Below, in pieces: positions 1 through 6,335 of a stretch of DNA of 21,435 nt. A model generated the notes under the pieces. That model was not told where the DNA came from. It made no database searches and saw nothing but the letters and a program-made list of their open reading frames with translations. Location of the stretch: the IMG/VR virus record IMGVR_UViG_3300025646_000451, positions 1 to 21,435 of that record. One strand, given 5' to 3'. The DNA comes from a virus. A program made the position numbers and the translations under genes. Each line of letters starts with the position of its first letter. Position 1 is the stretch's first letter.

Positions 1-1142
1 CACAAGCTCCAGCAGGACAAGCACAACAAGCAGCCGCCCCTGCTAAAGCCGCTAGACCCCAAGGTGATGCTGGTAAAGCACAAGCCGCTAGAGTTCAGGC
101 AATGAACAATTACTTGAAGGGTGTTTCTCAACAGATGTCCAAGGTTCAAGACCAAGCACAGAAACAAGAATTATCCAAAGAGATGATCAACTACATGATG
201 GACCGTCAAGGTACTCCTGAATGGGAGAACGGGTTAAAAACTGTAGAGTTTATTCTTAACAAGAATACTGATCCTAAATTTGCAATGGCTTCCATCCAAA
301 AACTGAAGGGCGGCAAGCAGATGAATGTCAACCCTGCTAATGCACCAAAAGGCAACGTAGCAGAATCACGTTGGCAAGCATATTGGTTAAGCAGATTAGC
401 AGAATCATTTGGTTTTACTCTAAAGCAATTAGGATTTACTACATTAATTGAAAACAAACAGTATCGTATCGTAGAGTCACGCTTCTATAAAATGAACAAA
501 ATACTAGAGAGCGTGATTTTGTTAGAGCAAGGTCAGCCGTTTGACAAGTTTTTCAAAGACTGGTTTGGTCAATATATGCAAGGTGTTGACTTCTCAGCAA
601 ACAAGCCTGCATTGTACGCTATCGTAGATCAGATCACTGATACTTACAATAATCAGAAGGGTAAGATCGACAAACAAAATATCACAAAATTAGCACAAGG
701 TGGCTGGGCCGCTTCTAAAGCAGTTGGTATGAATCCAGCAGGCGCCCAAGATGCCGCAGGTGCTCAATCAGGTGCAGCCTCTGGTGGACAAGCACAACCA
801 GCAGCCGCAGGACAAGCACAACCAGCAGCCGCAGGACAAGCACAACCCGCTCAAGCAAAAGCAGCCGGCGGAGCAGAAAACGGTTATCAGATCGCTCAAC
901 GTGTTAAGTCAGAGTTAAACAAACTTTACAAGATCGATCAAGTTGTTTACAATGATCTTGTTAAGAGTTTACAACAGAAGCCAGTTACATCTAATGAGCC
1001 TCCCGCAGTTGCAATGACTGGTCAAGAGAAACCAAATACTCTAGGTGGTGCAGGTTATACTTCACCTCAGAGTCAACAGCAAAAGGTATCTGAGTCTGCA
1101 AAAAGAGCAGAACGTCTAAAGAAATTATTAGCGAGAGATTAA
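1..1142 (+). CDS. Q/A/P-rich phage protein of unknown function, 5'-truncated by window start
   Basis: I do not recognise a family. The frame is open from base 3, so the gene enters from the left; the first in-window ATG at 102 has no good ribosome binding site and the upstream codons encode the same Gln/Ala/Pro-rich composition seen later in the protein, so 102 is unlikely to be the true start. Visible layout: a Q/A/P linker (bases 3-100), a mixed, probably helical domain (about bases 100-720), a second linker with tandem GQAQPAAA repeats (about 735-880), and a charged C-terminal region ending in a Lys/Arg-rich helix (SAKRAERLKKLLARD). No signal peptide or membrane segment is visible. The stop lies one base before the ligase-like gene at 1144, suggesting co-transcription. 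The two linkers suggest a domain on flexible tethers; a virion or scaffold role is possible but not shown. Confidence 0.75.
   Translation, partial: QAPAGQAQQAAAPAKAARPQGDAGKAQAARVQAMNNYLKGVSQQMSKVQDQAQKQELSKEMINYMMDRQGTPEWENGLKTVEFILNKNTDPKFAMASIQKLKGGKQMNVNPANAPKGNVAESRWQAYWLSRLAESFGFTLKQLGFTTLIENKQYRIVESRFYKMNKILESVILLEQGQPFDKFFKDWFGQYMQGVDFSANKPALYAIVDQITDTYNNQKGKIDKQNITKLAQGGWAASKAVGMNPAGAQDAAGAQSGAASGGQAQPAAAGQAQPAAAGQAQPAQAKAAGGAENGYQIAQRVKSELNKLYKIDQVVYNDLVKSLQQKPVTSNEPPAVAMTGQEKPNTLGGAGYTSPQSQQQKVSESAKRAERLKKLLARD
786..847 (+). repeat. In-frame 24-bp tandem repeat coding for GQAQPAAA
   Basis: Two identical 24-base units (786-809 and 810-833) are followed by a partial third (834-847). 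A near copy with two mismatches, in the same frame, lies at 15-38, about 770 bases upstream in the same gene. The repeats encode flexible Ala/Gln/Pro linkers flanking the central domain. Confidence 0.9.
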
Positions 1143-1143
1143 T

Positions 1144-2298
1144 ATGAATCTCTCAGAGTCTTTAGCCGCACTCACTGCTAAACTGAATTCTATTAGTGTC
1201 CTTAATGAAGCAAAAGGACACTTAGATCACCCTGAAGATTTAGTCTTTTTAGACAGTGAAGCAGGGGCACGTAGAGCAGTCCAAGCAATAGAAAAGACTA
1301 TCCAGCAACCAAATACCGTCACTATCAAGTGGGACGGGTATCCTGCATTGATCTTCGGTAGAAATCCAGAAGGTAAATTTACCATCATGGACAAGCACAT
1401 GTTTAATAAGAAAGACGGTACCGGTAGACAGGTCTTCTCACCTAAAGAATTCAGAGCATATGACAACGCACGTGGAGTAGACAGGGGAGATTTGTACAGT
1501 CTTATCGACAAAATCTGGCCTGGTCTAGAAGCGGCTGATCGTGGATCATTGGGTTATTACTGGGGCGACTTATTGTTTAGCAATCCATTAAAAGAGCAAG
1601 ATGGATATTATGCGTTCAAAGCAAACCCAAATGGTATCTCGTATAAAGTAGATGTCAACTCAGAGCTGGGTCATCTTCTTGCAGGTAAGCAAGCAGGTAT
1701 CGCAGTCCACCAGTTTATTCCTGCTAATGCGGCATCTACTGACGATGCAGAAACATTAAACGGCACTATCGGTAACTTAAAGAATGATTCAACTGTTGCT
1801 ATTGTTCCTAGTAAAATGCCGATCACACCTAAGTTAAAGATCAATCAGAAACTAAAGAGTACAGCAGAAAACGAGATCAACCAGCACGGTGATGCAGTGC
1901 GTCTATTGATGGATTCTGCTCCTCAAGCGAAAAATGCGTTCGTATCGTTATTCACTACATATATTAATAAAAAGATCGTATCTGGTGATCTATCAAACTT
2001 GTATAATGATTTTATCGAATACGTAGAAAATCGTCCAATGACTGACTCAATGAGAGGAAAGATCACTAGACATTTCCAAGCACACAAAGACGGCATCATT
2101 GGCGCCTTTAAGATTTGGATCGCTCTCTACAATCTTAAGAACAGTGTAGTAGAGCAGTTAGACAATGCGGCTAAGTCAAGTCCTGTCAAAGGCTTCTTGG
2201 ATGACGGCACTGAAACTCAAGAGGGTTTCGTTGCTAACGGATTGAAATTTGTTAATCGTATGGGCTTTTCAAGGCAAAACCTAGCGGCAAAAGAGTAG
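1144..2298 (+). CDS. Ligase/nucleotidyltransferase-like phage protein (DUF6267-type, KxDG motif)
   Basis: A 384-aa protein resembling an uncharacterised phage family that I believe is catalogued as DUF6267. A conserved block HLDHPEDLVF (residues 26-35) precedes TIKWDGYPALIFG (60-72). K62-x-D64-G65 matches motif I of the covalent nucleotidyltransferase superfamily (ATP-dependent DNA ligases, RNA ligases, capping enzymes), where the Lys carries the nucleotide. Candidate later motifs are GDLLF (141-145, motif III position), FKANPNGISYKV (158-169, motif IV) and a Lys-rich PKLKINQKLK stretch beyond residue 220 (motif V). I see no OB-fold or zinc finger; the C-terminal third looks helical. It starts one base after the upstream stop and is followed by a 43-aa ORF. 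Family membership is fairly secure; enzymatic activity is inferred only from motif order. It could be a degenerate, non-catalytic relative. Confidence 0.7.
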   Translation: MNLSESLAALTAKLNSISVLNEAKGHLDHPEDLVFLDSEAGARRAVQAIEKTIQQPNTVTIKWDGYPALIFGRNPEGKFTIMDKHMFNKKDGTGRQVFSPKEFRAYDNARGVDRGDLYSLIDKIWPGLEAADRGSLGYYWGDLLFSNPLKEQDGYYAFKANPNGISYKVDVNSELGHLLAGKQAGIAVHQFIPANAASTDDAETLNGTIGNLKNDSTVAIVPSKMPITPKLKINQKLKSTAENEINQHGDAVRLLMDSAPQAKNAFVSLFTTYINKKIVSGDLSNLYNDFIEYVENRPMTDSMRGKITRHFQAHKDGIIGAFKIWIALYNLKNSVVEQLDNAAKSSPVKGFLDDGTETQEGFVANGLKFVNRMGFSRQNLAAKE

Positions 2299-2302
2299 TC
2301 TT

Positions 2303-2434
2303 ATGAAAGTAAAGAAACTAGTCAAAAAGATGAACGAAGCGTGTCTTAATAGAGACAGAGAAACCGAGCGTAAACTCTGGCTCAAGATACTTGAGAAGTC
2401 ACTCAAAGGCAAAAAGACCCACTTAGTACGCTAA
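2303..2434 (+). CDS. Small basic protein, 43 aa, unknown
   Basis: An ATG four bases after the ligase-like gene opens a 43-codon frame beginning MKVKKLVKKMNEACLNRD. The product is strongly Lys/Arg-rich and looks like one amphipathic helix. No family is recognised. Support for being real: tight spacing to the upstream gene, tandem orientation, and a following gap that holds a late promoter rather than more coding sequence. Upstream bases (AAAAGAG) give only a modest ribosome binding site. A small nucleic-acid-binding protein is possible but not shown. Confidence 0.55.
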   Translation: MKVKKLVKKMNEACLNRDRETERKLWLKILEKSLKGKKTHLVR

Positions 2435-2462
2435 ACCCAAAACCAGATTTTTTTATTCCAGG

Positions 2463-2470
2463 CATAAATA
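2463..2470 (+). promoter_or_regulatory. Late-type promoter octamer CATAAATA
   Basis: CATAAATA matches seven of eight bases of the T4 late promoter consensus TATAAATA and lies 76 bases before the small virion-type gene at 2547. No -35 element is evident, as expected for late promoters read by a phage sigma. Five bases after the octamer stands ATG-CGC-TAG, a start codon followed by a stop after one sense codon. Confidence 0.6.
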
Positions 2471-2546
2471 ATAGTATGCGCTAGAGAGGTTCTAGGGCAA
2501 ACAATTATAAGGTGTAGAAATACACATACTTTAAAGGAATATTAAA
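2471..2546 (+). other. Foldable 5' leader of the small virion-type gene
   Basis: The stretch between late octamer and start codon contains CTAGA/TCTAG (2481-2485 with 2491-2495, loop GAGGT) and GTGTA/TACAC (2512-2516 with 2521-2525) closed by a GAAA tetraloop. AGTATG (2473-2478) is complementary to CATACT (2525-2530) and could enclose both. A Shine-Dalgarno AAAGGA at 2533-2538 precedes the ATG. If transcription starts about six bases after the octamer, part of the enclosing stem would be missing, so only the two small hairpins are safe. Confidence 0.45.
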
Positions 2547-2918
2547 ATGGCACAATTTACAAGAGCAAATGGTGATTTTTATCCCGTTTTTCACTTAGAC
2601 GCAAGTTCATACACAAATCCAGGTGTTAACGCAGTTTCTTCTGCTGTAACAGTTCAGCCTCAAGGTCCAAAACTTGACTTCTTTACTATTGCATTAGCAA
2701 ACATTGCCGCTAACACTACACTAGCAAACATCGCTATGTTAACAGTTCAGCAAAACGCTGTTGTTTACATCTACGAGTTTACTGATACAACAACTGATAC
2801 TTTAGCAATTGCGGTTTACCCAACAGGTGCTTGGGACACTGCTTCACTTGCTACAGCTATCGATGCAGCCACAGGTGGTTCTTCAACTGTTACTGCTACA
2901 GCTACATTCACTAACTAA
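2547..2918 (+). CDS. Small Thr/Ala-rich virion-type protein, 123 aa
   Basis: A 123-aa protein starting MAQFTRANGDFYPVFHLDAS, with many Thr, Ala, Val and Asn residues and few charges, predicting mostly beta structure. This composition and size are typical of small capsid decoration or surface proteins of aquatic T4-like phages, but I cannot assign a named family. The start has a good Shine-Dalgarno (AAAGGA) at suitable spacing. It has its own late promoter (2463), a foldable leader and a strong terminator 23 bases after the stop, so it is probably made from an abundant monocistronic late mRNA. That fits a high-copy structural protein. No signal peptide or membrane helix is visible. Confidence 0.7.
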   Translation: MAQFTRANGDFYPVFHLDASSYTNPGVNAVSSAVTVQPQGPKLDFFTIALANIAANTTLANIAMLTVQQNAVVYIYEFTDTTTDTLAIAVYPTGAWDTASLATAIDAATGGSSTVTATATFTN

Positions 2919-2941
2919 TATTAGTTTTTGATTGTTAATTT

Positions 2942-2972
2942 AAGAGCCGGGATTTATTCCCGGCTCTTTTTT
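2942..2972 (+). terminator. Strong rho-independent terminator
   Basis: A perfect 11-bp stem (AAGAGCCGGGA at 2942-2952 with its complement at 2958-2968), a 5-base TTTAT loop and a run of six T (2967-2972). It directly follows the small virion-type gene and separates it from the next late promoter at 2977. Confidence 0.95.
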
Positions 2973-2976
2973 GCCT

Positions 2977-2984
2977 AATAAATA
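2977..2984 (+). promoter_or_regulatory. Late-type promoter octamer AATAAATA, five bases before a start codon
   Basis: AATAAATA matches seven of eight bases of the T4 late consensus and lies just after the terminator. The ATG at 2990 follows after exactly five bases (CGTAT), with no Shine-Dalgarno sequence, so a transcript from this element would be leaderless or nearly so. Confidence 0.65.
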
Positions 2985-2989
2985 CGTAT

Positions 2990-3436
2990 ATGGCAGATCG
3001 TATTACGTGTTATACTCTTTTTGATATCACCCAGACTAATGTTCTCAACAGGTCCAAACCTGTAGGAGACGATATTGAGTTATGGGTCAAAGAACGTAAC
3101 AGCCAATGTAATTTAGATACTATCCTTCAATGTATAGGATTAAGAGCGAATCCTGAGATAAAAAAATACCCCCATAAAGTATATGCAACGCAAGAACCTA
3201 CTAAGTTTGGTTTTTTATATGAGCAAGATAAAGATATAAAAAACTTTTGGTTCTGGAAATTCCAGTTTGTTGTAGATCATAACGGAGTTTTTGATAACGA
3301 AATAGAACCTCTTGGGTTCTTAGATCAAGATTGTCATGAAGTTCCTATGCTTCACTGCGATACAGAAGCAATCGACTTACCTGACTTTTTAGATGTCACA
3401 CCTGAAATGAGGAACATATATTTTGAAAGGGAGTAA
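2990..3436 (+). CDS. Conserved T4-like phage protein, unknown function
   Basis: A 148-aa protein beginning MADRITCYTLFDITQTNVLNR. The RITCYTLFDIT opening and the block containing QCNLDTILQ recall proteins I associate with T4-like marine phages, but no function is known to me. A central aromatic cluster (NFWFWKFQF) sits before an acidic C-terminal half. There are five Cys residues, without clear zinc-site spacing. The ATG has no Shine-Dalgarno and lies five bases after a late octamer; no alternative in-frame start with a ribosome binding site is visible nearby. The gene ends one base before the next start (3438), implying translational coupling. Late expression suggests a virion or assembly role. 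Confidence 0.7.
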   Translation: MADRITCYTLFDITQTNVLNRSKPVGDDIELWVKERNSQCNLDTILQCIGLRANPEIKKYPHKVYATQEPTKFGFLYEQDKDIKNFWFWKFQFVVDHNGVFDNEIEPLGFLDQDCHEVPMLHCDTEAIDLPDFLDVTPEMRNIYFERE

Positions 3437-3437
3437 A

Positions 3438-3935
3438 GTGTTGAAAGACGGTGAAAAATTAAAGCAACTTCTAAAAGACGAGTTGATCAAAGAGTTGCGC
3501 CACGTTTATATCAAGTACGATAATAAAGAATTGGTGCTTTTTAATGATTATCGTGTGAAAAGAACTAAAGATGGTAGATATGAAGTTACAAAAAACTTTT
3601 TCGATGATTATCCCGTACAAGTTTTCAATAACGTAAGAACAGCAGTTTCTTATGCAGTGCTACACAAGAACGGCAAGCGAGAAGATGCTAAAAAGATCGT
3701 GTACCTAGATACTCATTTAGATACGTTAGAATTAGAGATCAAGATTCACACTAACATCTATCACAAAGCAACTGACATGGACAAAAAAGGTATCTATCTC
3801 ACTAAGTTGCAAACCGACTACATTAAGAAAAAACAAGTTTTGCAGGAACTTAATTCTATCATAAATAGTTCTAAGCAACAACAGCGTAATCTTTTTCAGA
3901 AATACGTAAAACCTCGCCAGAAAGACGGGCTGTAA
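3438..3935 (+). CDS. Conserved phage protein with helical C-terminus, unknown function (GTG or TTG start)
   Basis: About 165 aa, Lys-rich. No ATG is suitable: an upstream in-frame TTG at 3423 lies inside the previous gene without a ribosome binding site, whereas AAGGGAG (3427-3433) sits 4 bases before GTG 3438 and 7 bases before TTG 3441. One of these two is the likely start; 3438 is given, one base after the preceding stop. The N-terminal half looks alpha/beta (VYIKYDNKELVLFNDYRVK, then a repeat of short strands); the C-terminal half is a long charged helical or coiled-coil region ending with a basic tail (KYVKPRQKDGL). I do not recognise a domain. Its coupling to the 2990 gene suggests the two products act together. 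Confidence 0.65.
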   Translation: MLKDGEKLKQLLKDELIKELRHVYIKYDNKELVLFNDYRVKRTKDGRYEVTKNFFDDYPVQVFNNVRTAVSYAVLHKNGKREDAKKIVYLDTHLDTLELEIKIHTNIYHKATDMDKKGIYLTKLQTDYIKKKQVLQELNSIINSSKQQQRNLFQKYVKPRQKDGL

Positions 3936-3949
3936 TTTTGAAGAATGAT

Positions 3950-3957
3950 GATAAATA
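3950..3957 (+). promoter_or_regulatory. Late-type promoter octamer GATAAATA
   Basis: GATAAATA lies 33 bases before the ATG at 3991, in the only gap between the two flanking genes. A Shine-Dalgarno (TAGGA near 3979) follows, so this gene would have a short conventional leader. Confidence 0.7.
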
Positions 3958-3990
3958 CTATTATCCGATAATGCACACTAGGAAAAAATT

Positions 3991-4704
3991 ATGAAACTAA
4001 CAGATTTAAACAAAAAAGATCACGCAGTTCGTGCGCTCAAAGAGAATTTTGAGTATGACTTTAAGGTGAATAACCTAAATAAAGTCCAGACCCAGACTTT
4101 GTTAAAGAAAGTTCAGGGTTTGATCGCTGAAGCACGTGGTGCAAAAGATTTTGGTGCTCAATATCCTTCATATATGAAACTAGTTTTCATGGAGCAAGCA
4201 CTTAAAGAGCATTATAAGAATGTTCCTAATATGCCCAAAGCTAAAGTAATCGTAGAGAACGAAGAAGTTAACAGATCACAAGTTATCCTAGCCGCTCAGG
4301 ACATGGTTGATTCTGTACAAAAGATGTTAGAAGAAGTTTCTGACATGATTGTTAAAGAGATGCCTGCATTGGTTGACAGTGTACAAAGCGAGATTGGTGT
4401 TAACGAAGCACAATCATTCGATCAAACTGCTGGTCAAGCCCTAGCAGAACTACAGCAATCACTTACTTCAGTAAAAGGTCAGTTAGATCAAGCATTATCA
4501 GGTATCACTGGTGGTGAAGTTGTCGATGCATTTGACGGTGAAGTTGATGCAGGTGGAGAAGCAGATGTAGACGTTGCTCCAGAAGCTCCAGCAGAGCTTG
4601 GTGCTGAAATGGGTGCTGAAGTTCCTGCTCCGGTAGCTGGCGCCGAAGAAGTAGAAGCAAACGTTGACGTTGAGACAGGTCCTATCGGTCGAGCAAAAAG
4701 GTAA
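3991..4704 (+). CDS. Helical protein with acidic Ala/Glu-rich C-terminal tail
   Basis: A 237-aa protein of unknown family starting MKLTDLNKKDHAVRALKENF. Residues 1-165 are predicted helical, with heptad-like stretches (VQKMLEEVSDMIVKEMPALVDSVQ, split by short breaks). Residues about 168-230 are low-complexity and acidic (Asp/Glu/Ala/Val/Pro), and the protein ends in a basic IGRAKR. Such helical, acidic proteins are common among structural or scaffold-like proteins of T4-like phages, but the role is inferred. It begins after its own late octamer with a Shine-Dalgarno TAGGA, and is followed five bases later by the 116-aa gene, so the two likely form one transcript. Confidence 0.7.
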   Translation: MKLTDLNKKDHAVRALKENFEYDFKVNNLNKVQTQTLLKKVQGLIAEARGAKDFGAQYPSYMKLVFMEQALKEHYKNVPNMPKAKVIVENEEVNRSQVILAAQDMVDSVQKMLEEVSDMIVKEMPALVDSVQSEIGVNEAQSFDQTAGQALAELQQSLTSVKGQLDQALSGITGGEVVDAFDGEVDAGGEADVDVAPEAPAELGAEMGAEVPAPVAGAEEVEANVDVETGPIGRAKR

Positions 4705-4709
4705 GGCAA

Positions 4710-5060
4710 ATGCGTTTATACGAGTTTGTCGATCCTGAAGACGATAACGCTAGAGCCGCATCTATTATCGCTGTAGCGAACCAACTTAAACAACATGTAG
4801 ATCAGGGAAAAATCAATGCTGACGATTTTTCTCTGGATCAGTTGTTAGATTATTTCCAAAAAAGTGATATCATCTTAGATCCACAAGACTTGTATTCAAT
4901 GATTCAAAAACCTTTACTAAAAGGTGTTATTTCTAACATCCAAGGTGACAAAGTTGTTTTCAAAGGTAAAGAAGAAGTTAATACATCACCACAGCAACAA
5001 GATCAACAACAAAAGACAGTTGCTAGCATGGCTAAATCTGCCCTTAACGCACGTACATAA
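4710..5060 (+). CDS. Conserved phage protein with Gln-rich linker, 116 aa, unknown function
   Basis: The product starts MRLYEFVDPEDDNARAASII, has a helical region (residues about 15-75, DFSLDQLLDYFQKSDIILD) then a short beta-like stretch (GVISNIQGDKVVFKGK), a Gln-rich linker (residues 94-102) and a short terminal helix. No family is recognised. AAAGG at the end of the upstream gene provides a ribosome binding site about eight bases before the ATG. Tight spacing to the acidic helical protein suggests the same late transcript and a shared assembly role. A 67-base gap with a sigma70-like promoter follows. Confidence 0.65.
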   Translation: MRLYEFVDPEDDNARAASIIAVANQLKQHVDQGKINADDFSLDQLLDYFQKSDIILDPQDLYSMIQKPLLKGVISNIQGDKVVFKGKEEVNTSPQQQDQQQKTVASMAKSALNART

Positions 5061-5071
5061 TCCCAATTAAA

Positions 5072-5100
5072 TTGATTTAACAGTAAACTTTATATATACT
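5072..5100 (+). promoter_or_regulatory. Sigma70-like promoter upstream of iscA
   Basis: TTGATT (5072-5077) and TATACT (5095-5100) are separated by 17 bases, the ideal spacing for host sigma70-type promoters. Predicted initiation near 5107 gives a short leader without a Shine-Dalgarno before the ATG at 5128. A 24-base dyad overlaps the -10 element. Confidence 0.7.
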
Positions 5101-5106
5101 GTTTAC
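5083..5106 (+). promoter_or_regulatory. Operator-like dyad over the iscA -10 element
   Basis: GTAAAC (5083-5088) and GTTTAC (5101-5106) are exact inverted repeats centred on a palindromic TATATATA (5091-5098); the three parts share one axis at 5094/5095, giving 20 of 24 symmetric positions. It covers the -10 hexamer, where a bound dimer would block RNA polymerase. No regulator is identified, and the AT-rich core makes chance symmetry easier. Confidence 0.4.
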
Positions 5107-5114
5107 ATTAACGG

Positions 5115-5122
5115 TGTAAATA
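5115..5122 (+). promoter_or_regulatory. Weak late-type octamer TGTAAATA five bases before iscA ATG
   Basis: TGTAAATA keeps the AAATA core and stands exactly five bases (CTAAT) before the ATG at 5128, matching the geometry of the other leaderless-type genes. If active, iscA would have both an early sigma70-type and a late promoter. Confidence 0.4.
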
Positions 5123-5127
5123 CTAAT

Positions 5128-5445
5128 ATGAATTTAACTGACATAGCAAAAGAAAAAATCCAACGTCATCTGGCCAAACGAGGCTCCGGTCTCGGTATTC
5201 GTGTTGGTGTCAAAACTACAGGCTGTTCTGGTCTAGCTTACGTATTAGAATATGTTGATAACGTAACAGACGAAGATATCATTACTTTTGATGAAGAATT
5301 TGTAGTAGTAGTCGATCCTAAATCTTTAGTCTATCTAGAAAATATCACGGTAGATTATCAAAAGCAAGGATTGAATGAAGGGTTTGAATTTATCAATCCA
5401 TTAGAAAAAGCACGTTGTGGTTGCGGAGAGAGTTTTACAGTTTGA
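5128..5445 (+). CDS. iscA: IscA/HesB-type iron-sulfur cluster assembly (A-type carrier) protein
   Basis: A 105-aa protein of the usual A-type carrier length. These proteins bind iron or a [2Fe-2S]/[4Fe-4S] cluster between subunits and deliver it to apo-enzymes in the cytoplasm. The three ligand cysteines are all present: C33 in TTGCSGLAY, and C97 and C99 in the C-terminal CGCGESF. The central FVVVVDPKSLVYLENITVDY is the family's beta-rich core. Aquatic T4-like phages are known to carry iscA/hesB-like genes as auxiliary metabolic genes. A sigma70-like promoter with a dyad lies upstream, implying early expression. There is no Shine-Dalgarno. The stop overlaps the TTG start of the SGNH-like gene (TTGA), so the two are translationally coupled. 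Identification is secure; the phage's target enzyme is unknown. Confidence 0.93.
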   Translation: MNLTDIAKEKIQRHLAKRGSGLGIRVGVKTTGCSGLAYVLEYVDNVTDEDIITFDEEFVVVVDPKSLVYLENITVDYQKQGLNEGFEFINPLEKARCGCGESFTV

Positions 5446-6335
5446 AACTAGACATATCACACCTTGTGGTCAATGGTTGTAGTTACACATATGGTCACGG
5501 GATAGAAAATCCAATCGAAGATGCTTGGCCATCATTGGTAGCTAAAAAGCTAGGTGTACCTCTAGTTAATCTAGCTCTTCCTGGACAAAGCAATTACGCT
5601 GTACAAGATAGAACTTTTAAATACTTTTTTAGAGATTTGTATAACCATAATAATCCGTTCTATATTCATGCTTATACTCAAAGTCAAAGACGAGAAGTTT
5701 ATATCTCTAAAGATTTTATGGGCGCCACGTATCAAAACTATATCTTAGTAGATTCCAGCAATCACGGAAAGACCACTAGATTAGAAAAAGAGGTTATATT
5801 AGAAACTGATGACTACTGCTTTAATCTACTAGAAGAAAAAAAGTATCATATCTGGCACAGTATAAACAGTTTATTATCTGCTTATAATATCAATAATCTT
5901 GCGACTGATTACATGCCCGTTACTGATGGATCTGTCGAAGAATGGATCCATAAACATCACTATATTTTAAAATCAGAAGTAGACAGCAATCCAAATCGAT
6001 TAACCAACTTTAATGATTTGACTCATCATATTAGTAAAACGCCCTGCTTACATGAAACTGAAGAAGGGCACATTGTTATTGCTGAATACGTTTACAAACA
6101 GATACAAAAACGTTATAATGAGATTAATGTTGTAGACAAGCCGTTCGCAAAACTAAAAGATATCTATATTGAACCGCCTGCTGTCTCAGAAACAAGAGAA
6201 ACAATGCACAATCTAAAAGAGCACCAGTATCTTCAAAGGGAATGGGGAGCTAATATTTACTATCTTACAGAGATAGGATATGACTGGAGGAAAACCAATT
6301 GGATGGGGAAACCCTCTAGAGGAACAAGACCGTAA
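5442..6335 (+). CDS. SGNH/GDSL-hydrolase-like protein 1 (TTG start)
   Basis: A 297-aa protein read from TTG 5442, which overlaps the iscA stop as TTGA; the longer frame from 5415 would run inside iscA without a start signal. Block I is NGCSYTYGHG with Ser14 as candidate nucleophile; LALPGQSNY supplies block II Gly48 and the block III-like Asn51; CLHETEEGH (from residue 202) resembles the terminal catalytic block, with His204, but the usual Asp three residues before His is replaced by Pro. This family includes esterases, deacetylases and lipases acting on lipids or glycans; the substrate is unknown. About 90 residues follow the last catalytic block, longer than a minimal SGNH domain. The next gene's ATG overlaps the stop (TAATG). 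The fold assignment is moderately secure; activity is uncertain. Confidence 0.65.
   Translation: MKLDISHLVVNGCSYTYGHGIENPIEDAWPSLVAKKLGVPLVNLALPGQSNYAVQDRTFKYFFRDLYNHNNPFYIHAYTQSQRREVYISKDFMGATYQNYILVDSSNHGKTTRLEKEVILETDDYCFNLLEEKKYHIWHSINSLLSAYNINNLATDYMPVTDGSVEEWIHKHHYILKSEVDSNPNRLTNFNDLTHHISKTPCLHETEEGHIVIAEYVYKQIQKRYNEINVVDKPFAKLKDIYIEPPAVSETRETMHNLKEHQYLQREWGANIYYLTEIGYDWRKTNWMGKPSRGTRP

Noticed and set aside
102-104. ATG as the true start of the first gene
   Set aside because: The frame stays open to the window edge with matching Q/A/P-rich coding sequence and there is no ribosome binding site.
2471-2546. Hammerhead or other self-cleaving ribozyme in the leader
   Set aside because: A GAAA loop and three-way pairing are present but the hammerhead core CTGATGA is absent and I recognise no other ribozyme core.
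5415-5441. Upstream start for SGNH-like protein 1
   Set aside because: It would lie wholly inside iscA; TTG 5442 overlaps the iscA stop and gives the usual short lead into the GCSYTYG block.
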